Positions 25,301 to 34,030 of a DNA stretch of 64,000 nucleotides are shown here, in pieces (position 1 is the stretch's first letter; each line of letters begins with the position of its first letter). A program made the translations under genes and the position numbers. Location: positions 1-64,000 of the forward strand of contig JAAYNL010000024.1 in the NCBI GenBank assembly GCA_012520845.1. Reading direction: 5' to 3'. The stretch comes from Thermoplasmatales archaeon. Its GTDB lineage: Archaea; Thermoplasmatota; Thermoplasmata; Methanomassiliicoccales; Methanomethylophilaceae. The notes beneath the pieces were generated by a model. It saw nothing but the letters and a program-made list of their open reading frames with translations. It had not been told where the DNA came from and did not search any database.

Positions 25301-25908
25301 GTAAGCAGGATGCCGATGCGGTCCAGGTTCGTCTCCGCCTCCAGCCTCTCGGCCTGGGCCTTGGCGATGTCCGCGTCGTAGCTCGCTATGCCGGAGATCC
25401 TGTCGAGGACCCTCCTCCGGTCCACGTTGCTCATCTGGACGATGCCGGTGACGTCGCCCTGCTGCACCATGTTGTACCCGTCGGCGCTTATCCTCGCCCG
25501 GGTGAGCAGGCTGTCGAACTCCGACATGGTGGACCTCTGGTCGTTGACGAAGAAATGGGAGCTGTAGTTCTCGCCGTCCGCGGCGAACTTGACGTGCCTG
25601 GTGAGCTTGACGGTGTCGGAATCCCAGGGCAGCATCCTGTCCTCGTTGTCGAAGACCAGGGAGACCTTGGTGAAGTCGGCGGGCTTCCTCTGCTTGCCGC
25701 CGTCGAAGATAAGGTCGGTGAGCCTGCCGGCCCTCATCGCCTTGGAGCTTTTGGGCCCGAGGACGAAGAGGATGGCGTCGGTTATGTTCGATTTGCCGGA
25801 CCCGTTCGGGCCGGTGATCGCGGTGTAGCCCTCCATCATGGGTATTTCCAATTTACCCCCGAAGGACTTGAAATTCTCCATCTCCACTTTCTTTAGGTAC
25901 AATTCCAC
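22300..25908 (-). CDS. smc: Chromosome segregation protein SMC
   Basis: The 1202-residue protein has the full SMC layout. Walker A is GPNGSGKSN at residues 33-41. Two long coiled coils flank a hinge near residues 520-670 (GTIGGIHGTIMELA to GGVRLVTKDGELIEASGAMIGG). The C-terminal head carries the signature LSGGEKSLTALAF and Walker B FYVLDEVDMFLDAVN. It condenses and organises the chromosome with ScpA and ScpB, whose genes follow with overlapping starts. A TATA-like CATAAATATAATCC lies upstream near 25995-26005, implying a leader of about 60 bases. Confidence 0.97.
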   Translation of the reverse strand: MELYLKKVEMENFKSFGGKLEIPMMEGYTAITGPNGSGKSNITDAILFVLGPKSSKAMRAGRLTDLIFDGGKQRKPADFTKVSLVFDNEDRMLPWDSDTVKLTRHVKFAADGENYSSHFFVNDQRSTMSEFDSLLTRARISADGYNMVQQGDVTGIVQMSNVDRRRVLDRISGIASYDADIAKAQAERLEAETNLDRIGILLTELEAQIEQLRKDVDSARKYLEAQSRLEMARAQLVHRGLEAARAELEYNGEKILEHEREIADLKSKREEVRELIVELEGRIRDVEAEIEAKVGPEYADLKNRINNMLVEVATLQDRIETASEENDELEHGLALLAEEAAEAESDVLGCRASMESRAEDLAAREAEQKRVRDDISEINAEMSSKGGEHLELQKKLERIEADLDAKQAAEHEARVREATATTAEEDASRALASLEEQLSAAGFEIKDCEWSIQEAKAEAGPADVTEITDRILQAKKREAELERQEADLISAIGRISDEYNQLLAEKKVSDRVSRGSEAVLSVLEMRDKGTIGGIHGTIMELASVNPEYETALVIAAGGRMQAIVVEDDQVAADAMAVLKKTNAGRATFLPLNKMLDGKPRAKAIMAAEEAVGFAIDLIEFDPQYQAAFWYVFGDTVVVDTLTEARRLMGGVRLVTKDGELIEASGAMIGGTVGRAPGLRFGASSQSKLDSVGAELRAARDALDALRGQIRALRDNIREMDAQMRQASAGSQKVQEKLGRYEAQLSELRNKKSRISAEVDAAKLRYGAAKDTLAKARDALSRESEELEALRGARTETRARISEIAPAEMQERIRVARERDHDLMAEISEISNELSSLRAEMAGYETRLESIRSEEGKAREKISRNSERIQAASEEKDAKSVELKALRAMEAEMEAGIKDLRDRRDKVTEDRFKAESRRDAMSEKIVTKEGFKASLEAQTAIHEENIRQLEEEVAEISIEVELPLPSEEELRRTVKSCETVMARIGNVNLRAIEDFEERSERHGRLKGETDILEIQIKELTDLMESLNSEKKGLFMETYEGVHGYFKEIYAQLSDGGEAYMALEDEDDPFAGGLLINAKPKHGKMLRLDALSGGEKSLTALAFIFAIQELQPSPFYVLDEVDMFLDAVNAEMVAKRIAESAGRTQFIQVSLRKVTLARAEHLIGVTRQPSGVSKVIMQPDFAEVSKYEEEALRQQRQSGDGVET

Positions 25909-26054
25909 CCCATCCCATCCAGGGGGATCGGGAACGTGAGTTCCGTGCGCATCCCATTGCCCGCTCCCGCGGGCGTTTCACGATAGAGGGGGATTATATT
26001 TATGCATTTCTTACGAAGCCCCGGTTTTCCGTTATATGCCCCGGCGGCGCTGGG

Positions 26055-26834
26055 TCACAGGCCGAGGTACGGGGCGATGTCGGCCACGGAACCGACGACG
26101 TGGGTCGGCTTCCACTCGGAAACGGCCGCGTCCCCCTCCGTCGCCTCGCCGGTGAGCACCAGGAACGACTCGTTCCCGGCCTCGGCGGCCATGCGGATGT
26201 CCGTGTACAGGCGGTCGCCGACCATGACGACGTCCCGGGGGGCGACGCCCATGGCGCCCGCGGCCATCTCCAGCATCAAGGGGTTCGGTTTGCCGACCAC
26301 GGTGGCCTTCGCCCCGGTCATGGACTCGAGCATCCGGATGAACGGCCCGACGTCGATGTCGTAGCCGTCCTCCGCGGGGCACAGGTCGTCCGGGTGCGTC
26401 GCGACGAAGCGGGCGCCCGCCCTCAGCGCCCTGTACGCCGCGTTGATCTTGGCGTAGGTGATCGTCCTGTCGAAGGACAGCAGGACCACGTCCGGGTCGG
26501 TGTCCACGGCGTCGATCCCGGCCTCCCTCGCCTCCGCCTCGAATTCCGGGGTGCCCAAAAGCATCACCCTCGACCCCTTTTCGTGGGAATCGAGGTACCG
26601 GAAGGTGGCCGTGGCCGAGGTGAGGACGTTTTCCTTCGCCGCGGATATGCCCATGCCCCTCAGTTTGCGCAGGTAATGTCCGACGCCGCGGGAGGAGTTG
26701 TTGGTGAGGAACACGTACGGGATCCCCCCGTCGGCCAGGGCGGCGACGAACCCCGCCGCCCCCGGGATCGGCTCGTCGCCCCTGTAGACCGTGCCGTCCA
26801 TGTCCAGGGCGAACGCCCTGGGTCTCAGACCCAC
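26055..26834 (-). CDS. HAD superfamily phosphatase, class IIA (NagD/AraL type)
   Basis: The 259-residue hydrolase has HAD motif I in ALDMDGTVYRGDEP, motif II in VFLTNNSSRG, the motif III lysine in VVGKPNPLM and the closing acidic motif GDRLYTDIRMA. A capping domain lies between motifs II and III, as in NagD, phosphoglycolate-type and glycerol-phosphate phosphatases. A GTG start overlaps the uracil-DNA glycosylase stop by ten bases; the long frame upstream is a shadow. The substrate cannot be read from sequence. Confidence 0.87.
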   Translation of the reverse strand: MGLRPRAFALDMDGTVYRGDEPIPGAAGFVAALADGGIPYVFLTNNSSRGVGHYLRKLRGMGISAAKENVLTSATATFRYLDSHEKGSRVMLLGTPEFEAEAREAGIDAVDTDPDVVLLSFDRTITYAKINAAYRALRAGARFVATHPDDLCPAEDGYDIDVGPFIRMLESMTGAKATVVGKPNPLMLEMAAGAMGVAPRDVVMVGDRLYTDIRMAAEAGNESFLVLTGEATEGDAAVSEWKPTHVVGSVADIAPYLGL

Positions 26835-27352
26835 AGCGCCACCTCCCTGAACGTCTCCCTCAGGCTGTCCCTGGCCTTTCGGTAGTAGATCGTCGCCATG
26901 GGGTGGTACGCGTACATGAACCGCACGTCCTTGCCGCCTATCCTGATCTTGGCGGAGGTGTTGGCGAACCTGGCCATCGACCCCTCCATGCCGGCGACGG
27001 CGGCGCAGGCGGATTTCCCCAGGCCGACGACGAGGTCCCTGCCGGCCAGCTCGGACATCAGGAACGGCCGGCACGCGGCAATCTCCTCCGGGGTGGGGTC
27101 CCTGTTGCCGGGAGGCCTGCATTTCACGGCGTTCGTTATCATCAGTTTCCCCCTGTCGATCCTGGCCTCCGCCAACATCTCGTCCAGGATGGCGCCGGCC
27201 CTGCCCACGAAGGGCAGCCCGGTCAGGTCCTCCCTTTCCCCCGGGGCCTCGCCCACCAGGGCCACCCTGGCGTTCGGGTCGCCGTAAGGCATCACGATCT
27301 TCGTGCGCCCGGCGCCCAGGGGGCAGAGGCTGCAGTCCCTCGGGGGCCTCAT
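26825..27352 (-). CDS. Type-4 uracil-DNA glycosylase
   Basis: Family 4 UDG removes uracil from deaminated DNA. The 175-residue protein has the motif GEAPGEREDLTGLPFVGRAG and the 4Fe-4S cysteines (C7 and C10 in RDCSLCPLG, and two more in AVKCRPPGNR and AACRPF). The late motif AYHPMATIYY also fits. The ATG overlaps the pyrE stop as ATGA and the HAD gene start lies inside its 3' end, so the three are co-translated. Confidence 0.93.
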   Translation of the reverse strand: MRPPRDCSLCPLGAGRTKIVMPYGDPNARVALVGEAPGEREDLTGLPFVGRAGAILDEMLAEARIDRGKLMITNAVKCRPPGNRDPTPEEIAACRPFLMSELAGRDLVVGLGKSACAAVAGMEGSMARFANTSAKIRIGGKDVRFMYAYHPMATIYYRKARDSLRETFREVALWV

Positions 27353-27894
27353 TTCCCCACGCCCGGGATCGATGAGGCCCTCAGCAGCGAATGGAGCTTG
27401 ACGCCGTCCGCCGCCAGCCTCTCCGAGCCCCCGGCCTCCCTGTCGATCGCCGATATGGCCGTGGAGACGTCCAGGCCCGCGTCCCGGAGCCTGCCCACGG
27501 CGTCCACGAGGGATCCCGCGGAGGTCACCACGTCCTCGACGACGAGGACGTCCTCGCCCCGGGAGAACGTCCCCTCGATCAGGCTCCTCGTGCCGTGGTC
27601 CTTCGACTCCTTGCGGACCATCAGGAACGGTATCCCCGTCCTCAGCGACAGCGCCGTCGCCAACGGCACCGAGCCGAGGACCACGCCGGCGATCCTGTCC
27701 GGGCGCAGGCCCTCCCGCTCCATGAGGGCGGCCATCCCCCCGGCCATGAGCTCCAGCACCCTGGGGTCGGTGCTCGCCCTCTTGATGTCTATGTAGTAGT
27801 TGCTCTTCGCGCCGGACGCCAGCGTGAAATCCCCGAAGCGCAGCGCCCCGCACCCCTCCAGCGCGGCTATGAATTCCTTCTCACCATGGCTCAT
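27349..27894 (-). CDS. pyrE: Orotate phosphoribosyltransferase
   Basis: PyrE makes orotidine monophosphate from orotate and PRPP in pyrimidine synthesis. The 181-residue protein has the PRPP-binding loop VLVVEDVVTSAGS, the N-terminal FTLASGAKSNYYIDIKRAS and the catalytic loop KESKDHGTRSLIEG. It is followed by overlapping UDG and HAD phosphatase genes and preceded by carS, with which it overlaps by 14 bases. PRPP synthase is encoded at 55536-56399. Confidence 0.95.
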   Translation of the reverse strand: MSHGEKEFIAALEGCGALRFGDFTLASGAKSNYYIDIKRASTDPRVLELMAGGMAALMEREGLRPDRIAGVVLGSVPLATALSLRTGIPFLMVRKESKDHGTRSLIEGTFSRGEDVLVVEDVVTSAGSLVDAVGRLRDAGLDVSTAISAIDREAGGSERLAADGVKLHSLLRASSIPGVGK

Positions 27895-28447
27895 CCTTCA
27901 ACCCACTCCTGTACCCGATTATGTTGACGGCCCGGTGCAGCAGCGGCACAAGGACCAGCAACGCGATCAGCGAGAGCCACCCGTAACCGTCGACGTATGT
28001 TGCCATGACCCAGTCCCACCTGAACGCCATGGCCAGGAGGAACGCCCCGATGACGAAATCGTACTGGTCGAGTATGGGCGCCTTCCCGCCCCTCTCCACG
28101 CCGAACCGCCTCTTGAGGAAGGACCCGAGGATGTCGCCCAAAAGGGACCCGAAGGACAGGCAGAACAGCACCGACAGCGCGCCGGGCAGGGGGCCGAATC
28201 CCCAGCCGTCCTCCGATCCGGCGAGCATCGAGACCCCGATCATGACGAGGCCGACGGCCACGCCGGAGAGCCCGCCGCCGAAGAACCCGCGCCAGGTCTT
28301 GCCGTCGCCCAGTATCCTTTCCCCGCCCATGCTTTTGCCGAAATCCATGGGCGTGCCGCCGCCGAACACGACCGCGGCCGAATTGGGCAGCAGGGCGGGC
28401 ACGAACACCCAGATGCCCACCAGAACCGTCAACAGGATATCCAGCAT
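27881..28447 (-). CDS. carS: CDP-archaeol synthase
   Basis: CarS transfers CTP to digeranylgeranylglyceryl phosphate to make CDP-archaeol for archaeal phospholipids. The 188-residue membrane protein has about five helices. The family's cytoplasmic loop (GKTWRGFFGGGLSG) is present, as is the segment GSFLKRRFGVERGGKAPILDQYDF, which holds the conserved charged residues. The ATG follows GAAGGA. It is the first gene of the carS-pyrE-UDG-HAD set. The AT-rich stretch at 28500-28660 separates it from the divergent ATPase gene. Confidence 0.92.
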   Translation of the reverse strand: MLDILLTVLVGIWVFVPALLPNSAAVVFGGGTPMDFGKSMGGERILGDGKTWRGFFGGGLSGVAVGLVMIGVSMLAGSEDGWGFGPLPGALSVLFCLSFGSLLGDILGSFLKRRFGVERGGKAPILDQYDFVIGAFLLAMAFRWDWVMATYVDGYGWLSLIALLVLVPLLHRAVNIIGYRSGLKDEPW

Positions 28448-28660
28448 TCCTTCCCCGGTACCCCATGGCTGGTTTCCCGTTTAACGGTTTCCCGGCCGGG
28501 GCTGCTAATAATCCAACCATAGAGTCGGCCTTAAGTGCGTCAACTCTTCGTTCTATAAAATATTCCATATAAAAAATTAAAAAAATTAAAAAAGTTCGTT
28601 GGAAAAAATTCAATATTTTGAAAAAAAACATAGAAACTTTATTTAATGACGAATCGTTGA

Positions 28661-30046
28661 ATGAATATGCTCAGACGGAAAATCTCGAAAGATCTCCAAA
28701 AATGGAATGAAAAGAAACCCAAGGAATGTCTGGTCATCAAAGGTGCGAGACAGGTCGGAAAAACATACATTGTGGAAAAATTCATCGAGGAGAATTTTGA
28801 GTCGCACCTTTCCATCAATTTCGACCTCATGCCGGATGCAAAAAGGATTTTTGAAGGGAACCTCGACGCGGACACCATTTTCGACAAGATTGCGTTGGAA
28901 TTTCCCGGTTTCAACATGGTTCCGGGCAAGACGGCGATATTCTTGGATGAAATCCAATCGTGCCCAGGGGCACGCACCGCCCTCAAATCCTTCGCCATCG
29001 ACGGAAGGTGCAGGGTAATCGCGTCCGGATCGCTTCTCGGCCTGAGCTATGGGAGCGTGCCCTCCTTTCCGGTCGGGTACGAACGGGTAATCGAACTCAG
29101 GTCCCTCGATTTTGAGGAGTTCCTGTGGGGCATGGGCGTCAAGGAAGGCGTTATATCCCACATAAGGGAAAAAATCTCGAAGCTCGAAAGCATCGACCCG
29201 TTCATCCTGGATAAAATGGAGGAGATGTTCCGTCTGTACGCCGTCGTCGGCGGGATGCCCGAGGCGGTGACCACATATTTGGAAACGAGAGATTTGGAAG
29301 AGGTCCGCGGCATCCAGAATAAAATCCTCTCTGGCTACAGGGACGACATCGGAAAATACTCCGATGCAAAGGACAGGGACAGGATTTTTGCCTGTTTTGA
29401 CTCGATTCCAGTGCACCTCAGCGAAGAGAACAAGAAGTTCATGTTTTCCAGAATAGAGGGGGGTTTCGTTCCGGCGTACAATACCTACGAACGCAGCATC
29501 AATTGGCTTTCCGAGGCAGGGGTGATAGAGAAATGCCACAACCTCACGGAGCCGAGGATGCCGTTGAAAAGCAACGTGCGAGAAAACCACTTCAAAATCT
29601 ACATGAGGGACACTGGGCTGCTGGTTTCCATGCTTGGCGGGGAAACGGCGCGCGCCGTGGCCGCGGGGGACTCTAGGACGAACAGGGGGGCGGTACTGGA
29701 AAACCTGGCGGCCGAATGCATATCCAAATGCAACCACAAACCGTACTACTTTTCCAAAGGGTCCCTCGAAGTGGATTTCATCACGACGATGAGGAGAATC
29801 GTGACCGCGTTGGAGGCGAAATCCGGCAACAACACGCGGGCGAAGTCCCTTTCATCCATCAAAGAAAGATATGGCGTGAAAAGGCGGGCTTTGTTTGAGA
29901 AGGGCAATGTGCGGAAAACCGACGATGGAATAGAGCATTACCCGAGATTCGCATTCGCTTTCATAGATTCAATGTATGATGAATTCGACACAAAATTCGA
30001 CCTCGATGGAATAGACGAATTGAACAAACGCGTCGGAGACTTTTGA
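28661..30046 (+). CDS. AAA_14/DUF4143 ATPase (copy 1)
   Basis: The 461-residue protein has an N-terminal AAA domain with Walker A GARQVGKT (residues 28-35) and Walker B AIFLDEIQSCP. Its C-terminal DUF4143 part has RENHFKIYMRDTGLL and the restriction-endonuclease-like ending KGSLEVDFITTM and VTALEAKSG. Such ATPases are abundant in archaea and gut bacteria and their role is unsettled. Base composition is distinctly more AT-rich than its neighbours, suggesting transfer. An AT-rich promoter with ACTTTATTTAATG lies about 25-30 bases upstream. The stop codon falls in the first unit of a 23-bp tandem repeat. Confidence 0.85.
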   Translation: MNMLRRKISKDLQKWNEKKPKECLVIKGARQVGKTYIVEKFIEENFESHLSINFDLMPDAKRIFEGNLDADTIFDKIALEFPGFNMVPGKTAIFLDEIQSCPGARTALKSFAIDGRCRVIASGSLLGLSYGSVPSFPVGYERVIELRSLDFEEFLWGMGVKEGVISHIREKISKLESIDPFILDKMEEMFRLYAVVGGMPEAVTTYLETRDLEEVRGIQNKILSGYRDDIGKYSDAKDRDRIFACFDSIPVHLSEENKKFMFSRIEGGFVPAYNTYERSINWLSEAGVIEKCHNLTEPRMPLKSNVRENHFKIYMRDTGLLVSMLGGETARAVAAGDSRTNRGAVLENLAAECISKCNHKPYYFSKGSLEVDFITTMRRIVTALEAKSGNNTRAKSLSSIKERYGVKRRALFEKGNVRKTDDGIEHYPRFAFAFIDSMYDEFDTKFDLDGIDELNKRVGDF

Positions 30047-30120
30047 GGCAATCCGTCATAGGGATTTGAGGCAATCCGTCATAGGAATTTGAGGCAATCC
30101 GTCATAGGGATTTGAGGCAA
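30042..30120 (+). repeat. Tandem 23-bp repeat, 3.4 copies
   Basis: Units begin at 30042, 30065, 30088 and 30111 and read TTTGAGGCAATCCGTCATAG plus GGA. The second has one substitution and the fourth is only ten bases. The first unit contains the stop of the ATPase gene, and TTTGA recurs at each unit start. It lies between convergent genes. Confidence 0.9.
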
Positions 30121-30153
30121 ATCGCCGGAGGCTTTTGAAACGGTGCCTAAAAA

Positions 30154-32034
30154 TCACATGGAGAAAAACGCCGCGACCTCGGCCTCCGGGTCCTCGGACC
30201 CGCGGGAGTCGTAGCCTTCCAGGGCGGGCGTCCTCCTGTCCAGGACGACGCATGCGCCCCTGTCCCCCTCGGACCTTATCAGCCTGCCCCGGGACTGCCT
30301 CATCTTCCGCGCCGCCGGCTTCGCGGCCACCCGCTCCCAGCCGTCGCCGAACTTGATGTCGAAGTACCTCTCCAGCGCCCTAACCTTGGCCGACATGTAC
30401 GGGTACGGTATGCCGACGATTATCGCCAGCTCGAGGGCCTTGTCCGGGAAGTCGACGCCCTCGCTGACCCGGCCCCCGGAGACGGCGAAGAGCACGGCGC
30501 CGTCGGAGCCGCTGAAAGAGTCGATGGTCTCCATGAGCTCGGCCTGGCCCATGCCCCTCCTCTCCATGTACACCTTCCTGCCGACGGCCTCCGCGAGCCC
30601 CTGGGACAGGAAGAAGTCCATCACCCTGTACGACGGGAAGAACACCGCCGTGTTCCTGTCCGCGGCCTTCGTGAGGCCGACGACGTGGCCCATTATGGCC
30701 GCGACGTTCTCCGGCGTGGGGAACTCGTCGTACTTCGTCGTCGCGTCCGTCGTGTGCAGCGACAGCAGGTTCGCCGGGTCGAAGGGCGACGGGTACACCC
30801 TGCAGTCGGAACCCGAAAGACCCAGCTCGAGCGCGTGGTCCTCCGGTTTGCCCAGGGTGCCGGACATGTGCACCGACCCGGCGCACTCCCTGAACGGGGC
30901 CGCCGCCGGGGCGGGGTCCATGCAGTAGGCCTCGAAGGCGGGGTTCTCGCCGCCCTCGACGAGCTTGACGTAGGTCTCGTCGTCGCAGCCCGTCCAGAAC
31001 ATAAGGAAATCCCCCAGGGACCCGAGGTACGAGCGCGGGAGCTTGCGCATCTCCTTCTTCCTTTCCCTGATCGACTCCCCGACGGCGGCGAGGTTCCTGT
31101 ACATGTTCCGCAGGGTCACCGAGGTGCACCCCAGGGCGTACATCATCTCGTCCTCCAGATGGTACGGCGGCAGCAGGGCGTCGTCCTCGCCATCGGCGAC
31201 GAATTCCCCCGCCGCCTCGGAAAGGCACTTGCCGAAGGCCCCGACCAGGGCGGAGGCCGGGACGCCGTCGTGCACGGACGGGTCGCCCCACTCCGCCGCC
31301 TCCTTGGCGGCGAGGTCGAGCGCCCGCGTGGTGTACCTGGAGGTCATCACGTCCCTCAGGTAGTCGGGGAGGTTGTGGGCCTCGTCGGCCACGACGAACA
31401 TCTCCCCGAGGGGCGACTCGGCCCACCTGACGAAATGCCCCGACACGAGGGGGGACAGCAGGAACGAGTACGGCGCGGCGATCACGTCGGCCATGGGAAT
31501 CAGCGCCTTGGCCGCCTCGTACGGGCACGCGCCGCGGCGCGTGCAGCGGTCTATGAACTCCTCGGGGGTCGGCGTCTCGTCCCTGACGCGGGACGCGATC
31601 TCCGCCGCGTCCTCCATGGCCCTGAGGTAATGCGGGCACGGCCCGCCCTTCCCTTCCTTCTTGAATTCGGAGCACAGCCGGGACAGTTCCTCGGGCGTCC
31701 CGCCGGAGAGCTCCGGATCGTCCGAGATGCGGGGGCACGTGAGCGGGTTCCTGCCCTGGACGGTGATGCCCAACACCGGCCTCTTGCGGGAAATCCTTCG
31801 GAGCTCCAGCATGACCTGGCGCTGCTGGGATTTCGTCCTCGTAAGATAGATTACCTTGGAATTGCGGGGCAATGCCGCGTCGAGCGCGCCGGAAAGGGCG
31901 GCGACGGTCTTGCCCGTGCCCGTCCCGGATTCGACCACGAAGTGGCGGCCCGCGGAAAGCGACTCCGTTATCCCGCGGACGATCTCGGCCTGGTACGGCC
32001 TGTGGGCGTAGGGGAATACCGACGGTTCCGCCAT
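30154..32034 (-). CDS. XPD/Rad3-like DNA helicase
   Basis: The 626-residue superfamily 2 helicase has Walker A ESGTGTGKT near residue 36, the DEAH box VVADEAHN, and the C-terminal motifs VSEGVDFP and RQSRGRLIRSEGDRG. Cysteines for the XPD-type 4Fe-4S domain are visible in LTCPRI, RLCSEF, GPCPHY and DRCTRRGACPYE. XPD unwinds DNA 5' to 3' in repair. The gene ends close to the convergent ATPase copy 1, and the DUF6015-like gene lies eight bases upstream on the same strand. Confidence 0.93.
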   Translation of the reverse strand: MAEPSVFPYAHRPYQAEIVRGITESLSAGRHFVVESGTGTGKTVAALSGALDAALPRNSKVIYLTRTKSQQRQVMLELRRISRKRPVLGITVQGRNPLTCPRISDDPELSGGTPEELSRLCSEFKKEGKGGPCPHYLRAMEDAAEIASRVRDETPTPEEFIDRCTRRGACPYEAAKALIPMADVIAAPYSFLLSPLVSGHFVRWAESPLGEMFVVADEAHNLPDYLRDVMTSRYTTRALDLAAKEAAEWGDPSVHDGVPASALVGAFGKCLSEAAGEFVADGEDDALLPPYHLEDEMMYALGCTSVTLRNMYRNLAAVGESIRERKKEMRKLPRSYLGSLGDFLMFWTGCDDETYVKLVEGGENPAFEAYCMDPAPAAAPFRECAGSVHMSGTLGKPEDHALELGLSGSDCRVYPSPFDPANLLSLHTTDATTKYDEFPTPENVAAIMGHVVGLTKAADRNTAVFFPSYRVMDFFLSQGLAEAVGRKVYMERRGMGQAELMETIDSFSGSDGAVLFAVSGGRVSEGVDFPDKALELAIIVGIPYPYMSAKVRALERYFDIKFGDGWERVAAKPAARKMRQSRGRLIRSEGDRGACVVLDRRTPALEGYDSRGSEDPEAEVAAFFSM

Positions 32035-32042
32035 CGGACCGC

Positions 32043-32444
32043 TTATTCCCCTTCTCCCCCGGGGGCGGACCTCTCCCAGATGCTGTCGTCCATCTCGTAG
32101 ACGGACTCTTCCTCCTCCACCTTTCTAAGGGGTTCGGCGGGGGCCTCGGCCAGGGCGGCGATCCTGTCCCTGCGGAAGAGCCAGTAGTGGACCCTCCATT
32201 CCCTGCCGTCGTAGAGGGTGGTCTCCTCCCTCTCCGTCGTAAGCAGGGAGGCGTCCTCCAGCATGTAGAACATGTTCCTCGTCTCCGGGTCCAGGACGTT
32301 GTCGATTATCCTGTCGTAGTACCCGAAGAAGTTCAGGACGTTCCTGGCGACCTGGGCCGCCTCGTCGCCCTGCATCTCCCCCACGTGCCTCGGGCTGTTG
32401 ACGATCGCCCGGGTGAATTCCTCGTACGTTATCACTCCTTCCAT
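32043..32444 (-). CDS. DUF6015-like protein
   Basis: The 133-residue acidic protein begins MEGVITYEEFTRAIVNSP. It has a helical N-terminal half with ARNVLNFFGYYDRIIDNVLD and a wing-like part, MFYMLEDASLLTTEREETT, which suggests a winged-helix fold. I recall similar proteins annotated DUF6015 in Thermoplasmata; the function is unknown. It lies between serA (five-base gap) and the XPD helicase. It ends in TAA. The long frame upstream of the ATG is a shadow of serA. Confidence 0.65.
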   Translation of the reverse strand: MEGVITYEEFTRAIVNSPRHVGEMQGDEAAQVARNVLNFFGYYDRIIDNVLDPETRNMFYMLEDASLLTTEREETTLYDGREWRVHYWLFRRDRIAALAEAPAEPLRKVEEEESVYEMDDSIWERSAPGGEGE

Positions 32445-32449
32445 TGCGG

Positions 32450-34030
32450 TCACCCCAGATTTACGAACAGTGTCCTCTCGAGGGGGACCTCCCCCCTCAG
32501 CTTCTCCATGACCCCGGCCGGGATCTCCTGGTCCACGCCGAGGACCATCACGGCGTTGCCCATGGGCTCGTCCCTGCCGACGGACATCATCCCTATGTTG
32601 ACGTTCGCGTCGCCGAGGACCTTGCCCACCATCCCTATGACGCCGGGTTTGTCCTTGTACGCCGTGAACAGCATGTTGTCGACTATGGGCATCTCGAACG
32701 AGTAGCCGTCGATGCCCACAAGGCGGGGCGTCTCGGCGAAGACCGTGCCGCGCACGGTGCGCACGCCCTTGCCGGAGCGGACCCTGACCACCAGCGTGGA
32801 GTCGTAGGCGTGGGACTCCTCCTCCTTCGACTCGACCACGGATATCCCCTTGCCCTTGGCGATGCCGGAGGCGTTGACCATGTTGACGTCGTCGCCGACG
32901 ATGTTGCGCAGCATGCCGATGAGGACGTGCACGCCCAGCCTCTTCGTGTCCTTGGAGGCCAGGGCGCCGCGGAAGACTATCTCCAGGCGGTCCACCGGCT
33001 TGTTGCCGTTCAAGCCGTGGGCGATCGTCCCGAGGGCCTCGGCCAGCGGCACGTATGGCGCCGTCTCCGGGTCCAGCTGCCCCTTGGGGGCGTTGATCGC
33101 GTTGGACACCTCGCCGGAGGTCAGGAATTTGACGGCGCTCTCCGCGATCTCGACGGCCACCCTCTCCTGGGCCTCCTGGGTGCTCGCCCCGAGGTGGGGC
33201 GTGGTTATCAGGTTGTCCAATTCGAGCAGGGCCTTCTCCTCCCCGCTCAGCGGCTCGTTGACCCAGACGTCGAAGGCGGCGGCCGCTATCCTCTTCGTCT
33301 TGAGCGCCTCGTAGAGGTCCCTCTCGTTGACTATCCCGCCCCTGGCAACGTTCACCAGCATCGCGGTCGGCTTCATCATCCCGAACTGCTCCTTCGAGAT
33401 CATGTTCCTGGTCTCGGGCAGCAGGGGGGTGTGGATCGTCATTATGTCGGAAACCCGGAGGAGCTCCTCCAGGCTGGTGAGCCTGACGCCCAGGTTCTCC
33501 GCCACCTCCTCGGGCAGGAACGGGTCGTAGCCCACCAGTTTCATGTTGAAGTGCTTCAGGCGCTTGGCCACCTCGCCGCCGACGCGGCCGACGCCTATTA
33601 TCCCGAGGGTCTTGCCGTTGAGCTCGGTGCCCGTGAACTTGCCCCGCTCCCATTTGCCGTCGTGCATCGAGGCGTGGGCCCAGGGGATGTTGCGCACCAT
33701 CGACATTATGAGGGCGCAGGAATGCTCCGCGGCGGAGATTATGTTGGCCGCCGGGGTGTTCATCACCAGTATCCCTTTCTGGGTGGCGGCCTGCACGTCG
33801 ATGTTGTCGACGCCCACGCCGGCCCTGCCGATGACCTTGAGCCGGTCGGCGGCCTCGATCACCTTGGCGGTGACCTTGGTGCCGCTCCTGATTATCAGGC
33901 CGTCGTACCCGCCGATGGCGGCGCACAGGCCCTCCTCGTCCAGCCCGGTCCTCACGTCCACCGGTATGCCGGACTTCTCCAGTATCCTGAGACCCTCCTC
34001 GGAGAGGGGGTCGGAAACGAGTATCCTCAT
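32450..34030 (-). CDS. serA: D-3-phosphoglycerate dehydrogenase
   Basis: SerA oxidises 3-phosphoglycerate to 3-phosphohydroxypyruvate, the first step of serine synthesis. The 526-residue long form has the NAD-binding motif TLGIIGVGRVGGEVAKRL, the catalytic arginine region VNVARGGIVNERDL and the catalytic histidine in TTPHLGAST. It ends with an intervening domain and an ACT domain (LFTAYKDKPGVIGMVGKVLG). The ATG overlaps the stop of the upstream aminotransferase gene, pairing the first two steps of the pathway. Confidence 0.95.
   Translation of the reverse strand: MRILVSDPLSEEGLRILEKSGIPVDVRTGLDEEGLCAAIGGYDGLIIRSGTKVTAKVIEAADRLKVIGRAGVGVDNIDVQAATQKGILVMNTPAANIISAAEHSCALIMSMVRNIPWAHASMHDGKWERGKFTGTELNGKTLGIIGVGRVGGEVAKRLKHFNMKLVGYDPFLPEEVAENLGVRLTSLEELLRVSDIMTIHTPLLPETRNMISKEQFGMMKPTAMLVNVARGGIVNERDLYEALKTKRIAAAAFDVWVNEPLSGEEKALLELDNLITTPHLGASTQEAQERVAVEIAESAVKFLTSGEVSNAINAPKGQLDPETAPYVPLAEALGTIAHGLNGNKPVDRLEIVFRGALASKDTKRLGVHVLIGMLRNIVGDDVNMVNASGIAKGKGISVVESKEEESHAYDSTLVVRVRSGKGVRTVRGTVFAETPRLVGIDGYSFEMPIVDNMLFTAYKDKPGVIGMVGKVLGDANVNIGMMSVGRDEPMGNAVMVLGVDQEIPAGVMEKLRGEVPLERTLFVNLG

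Noticed and set aside
22324-25896. Very long plus-strand open frame of 1190 codons
   Set aside because: It is the exact antisense of smc; GC-rich codon use leaves the opposite frame open. The translation has no family features.
30042-30120. CRISPR array or insertion-sequence end
   Set aside because: Units are directly tandem without spacers; there is no transposase or terminal inverted repeat.
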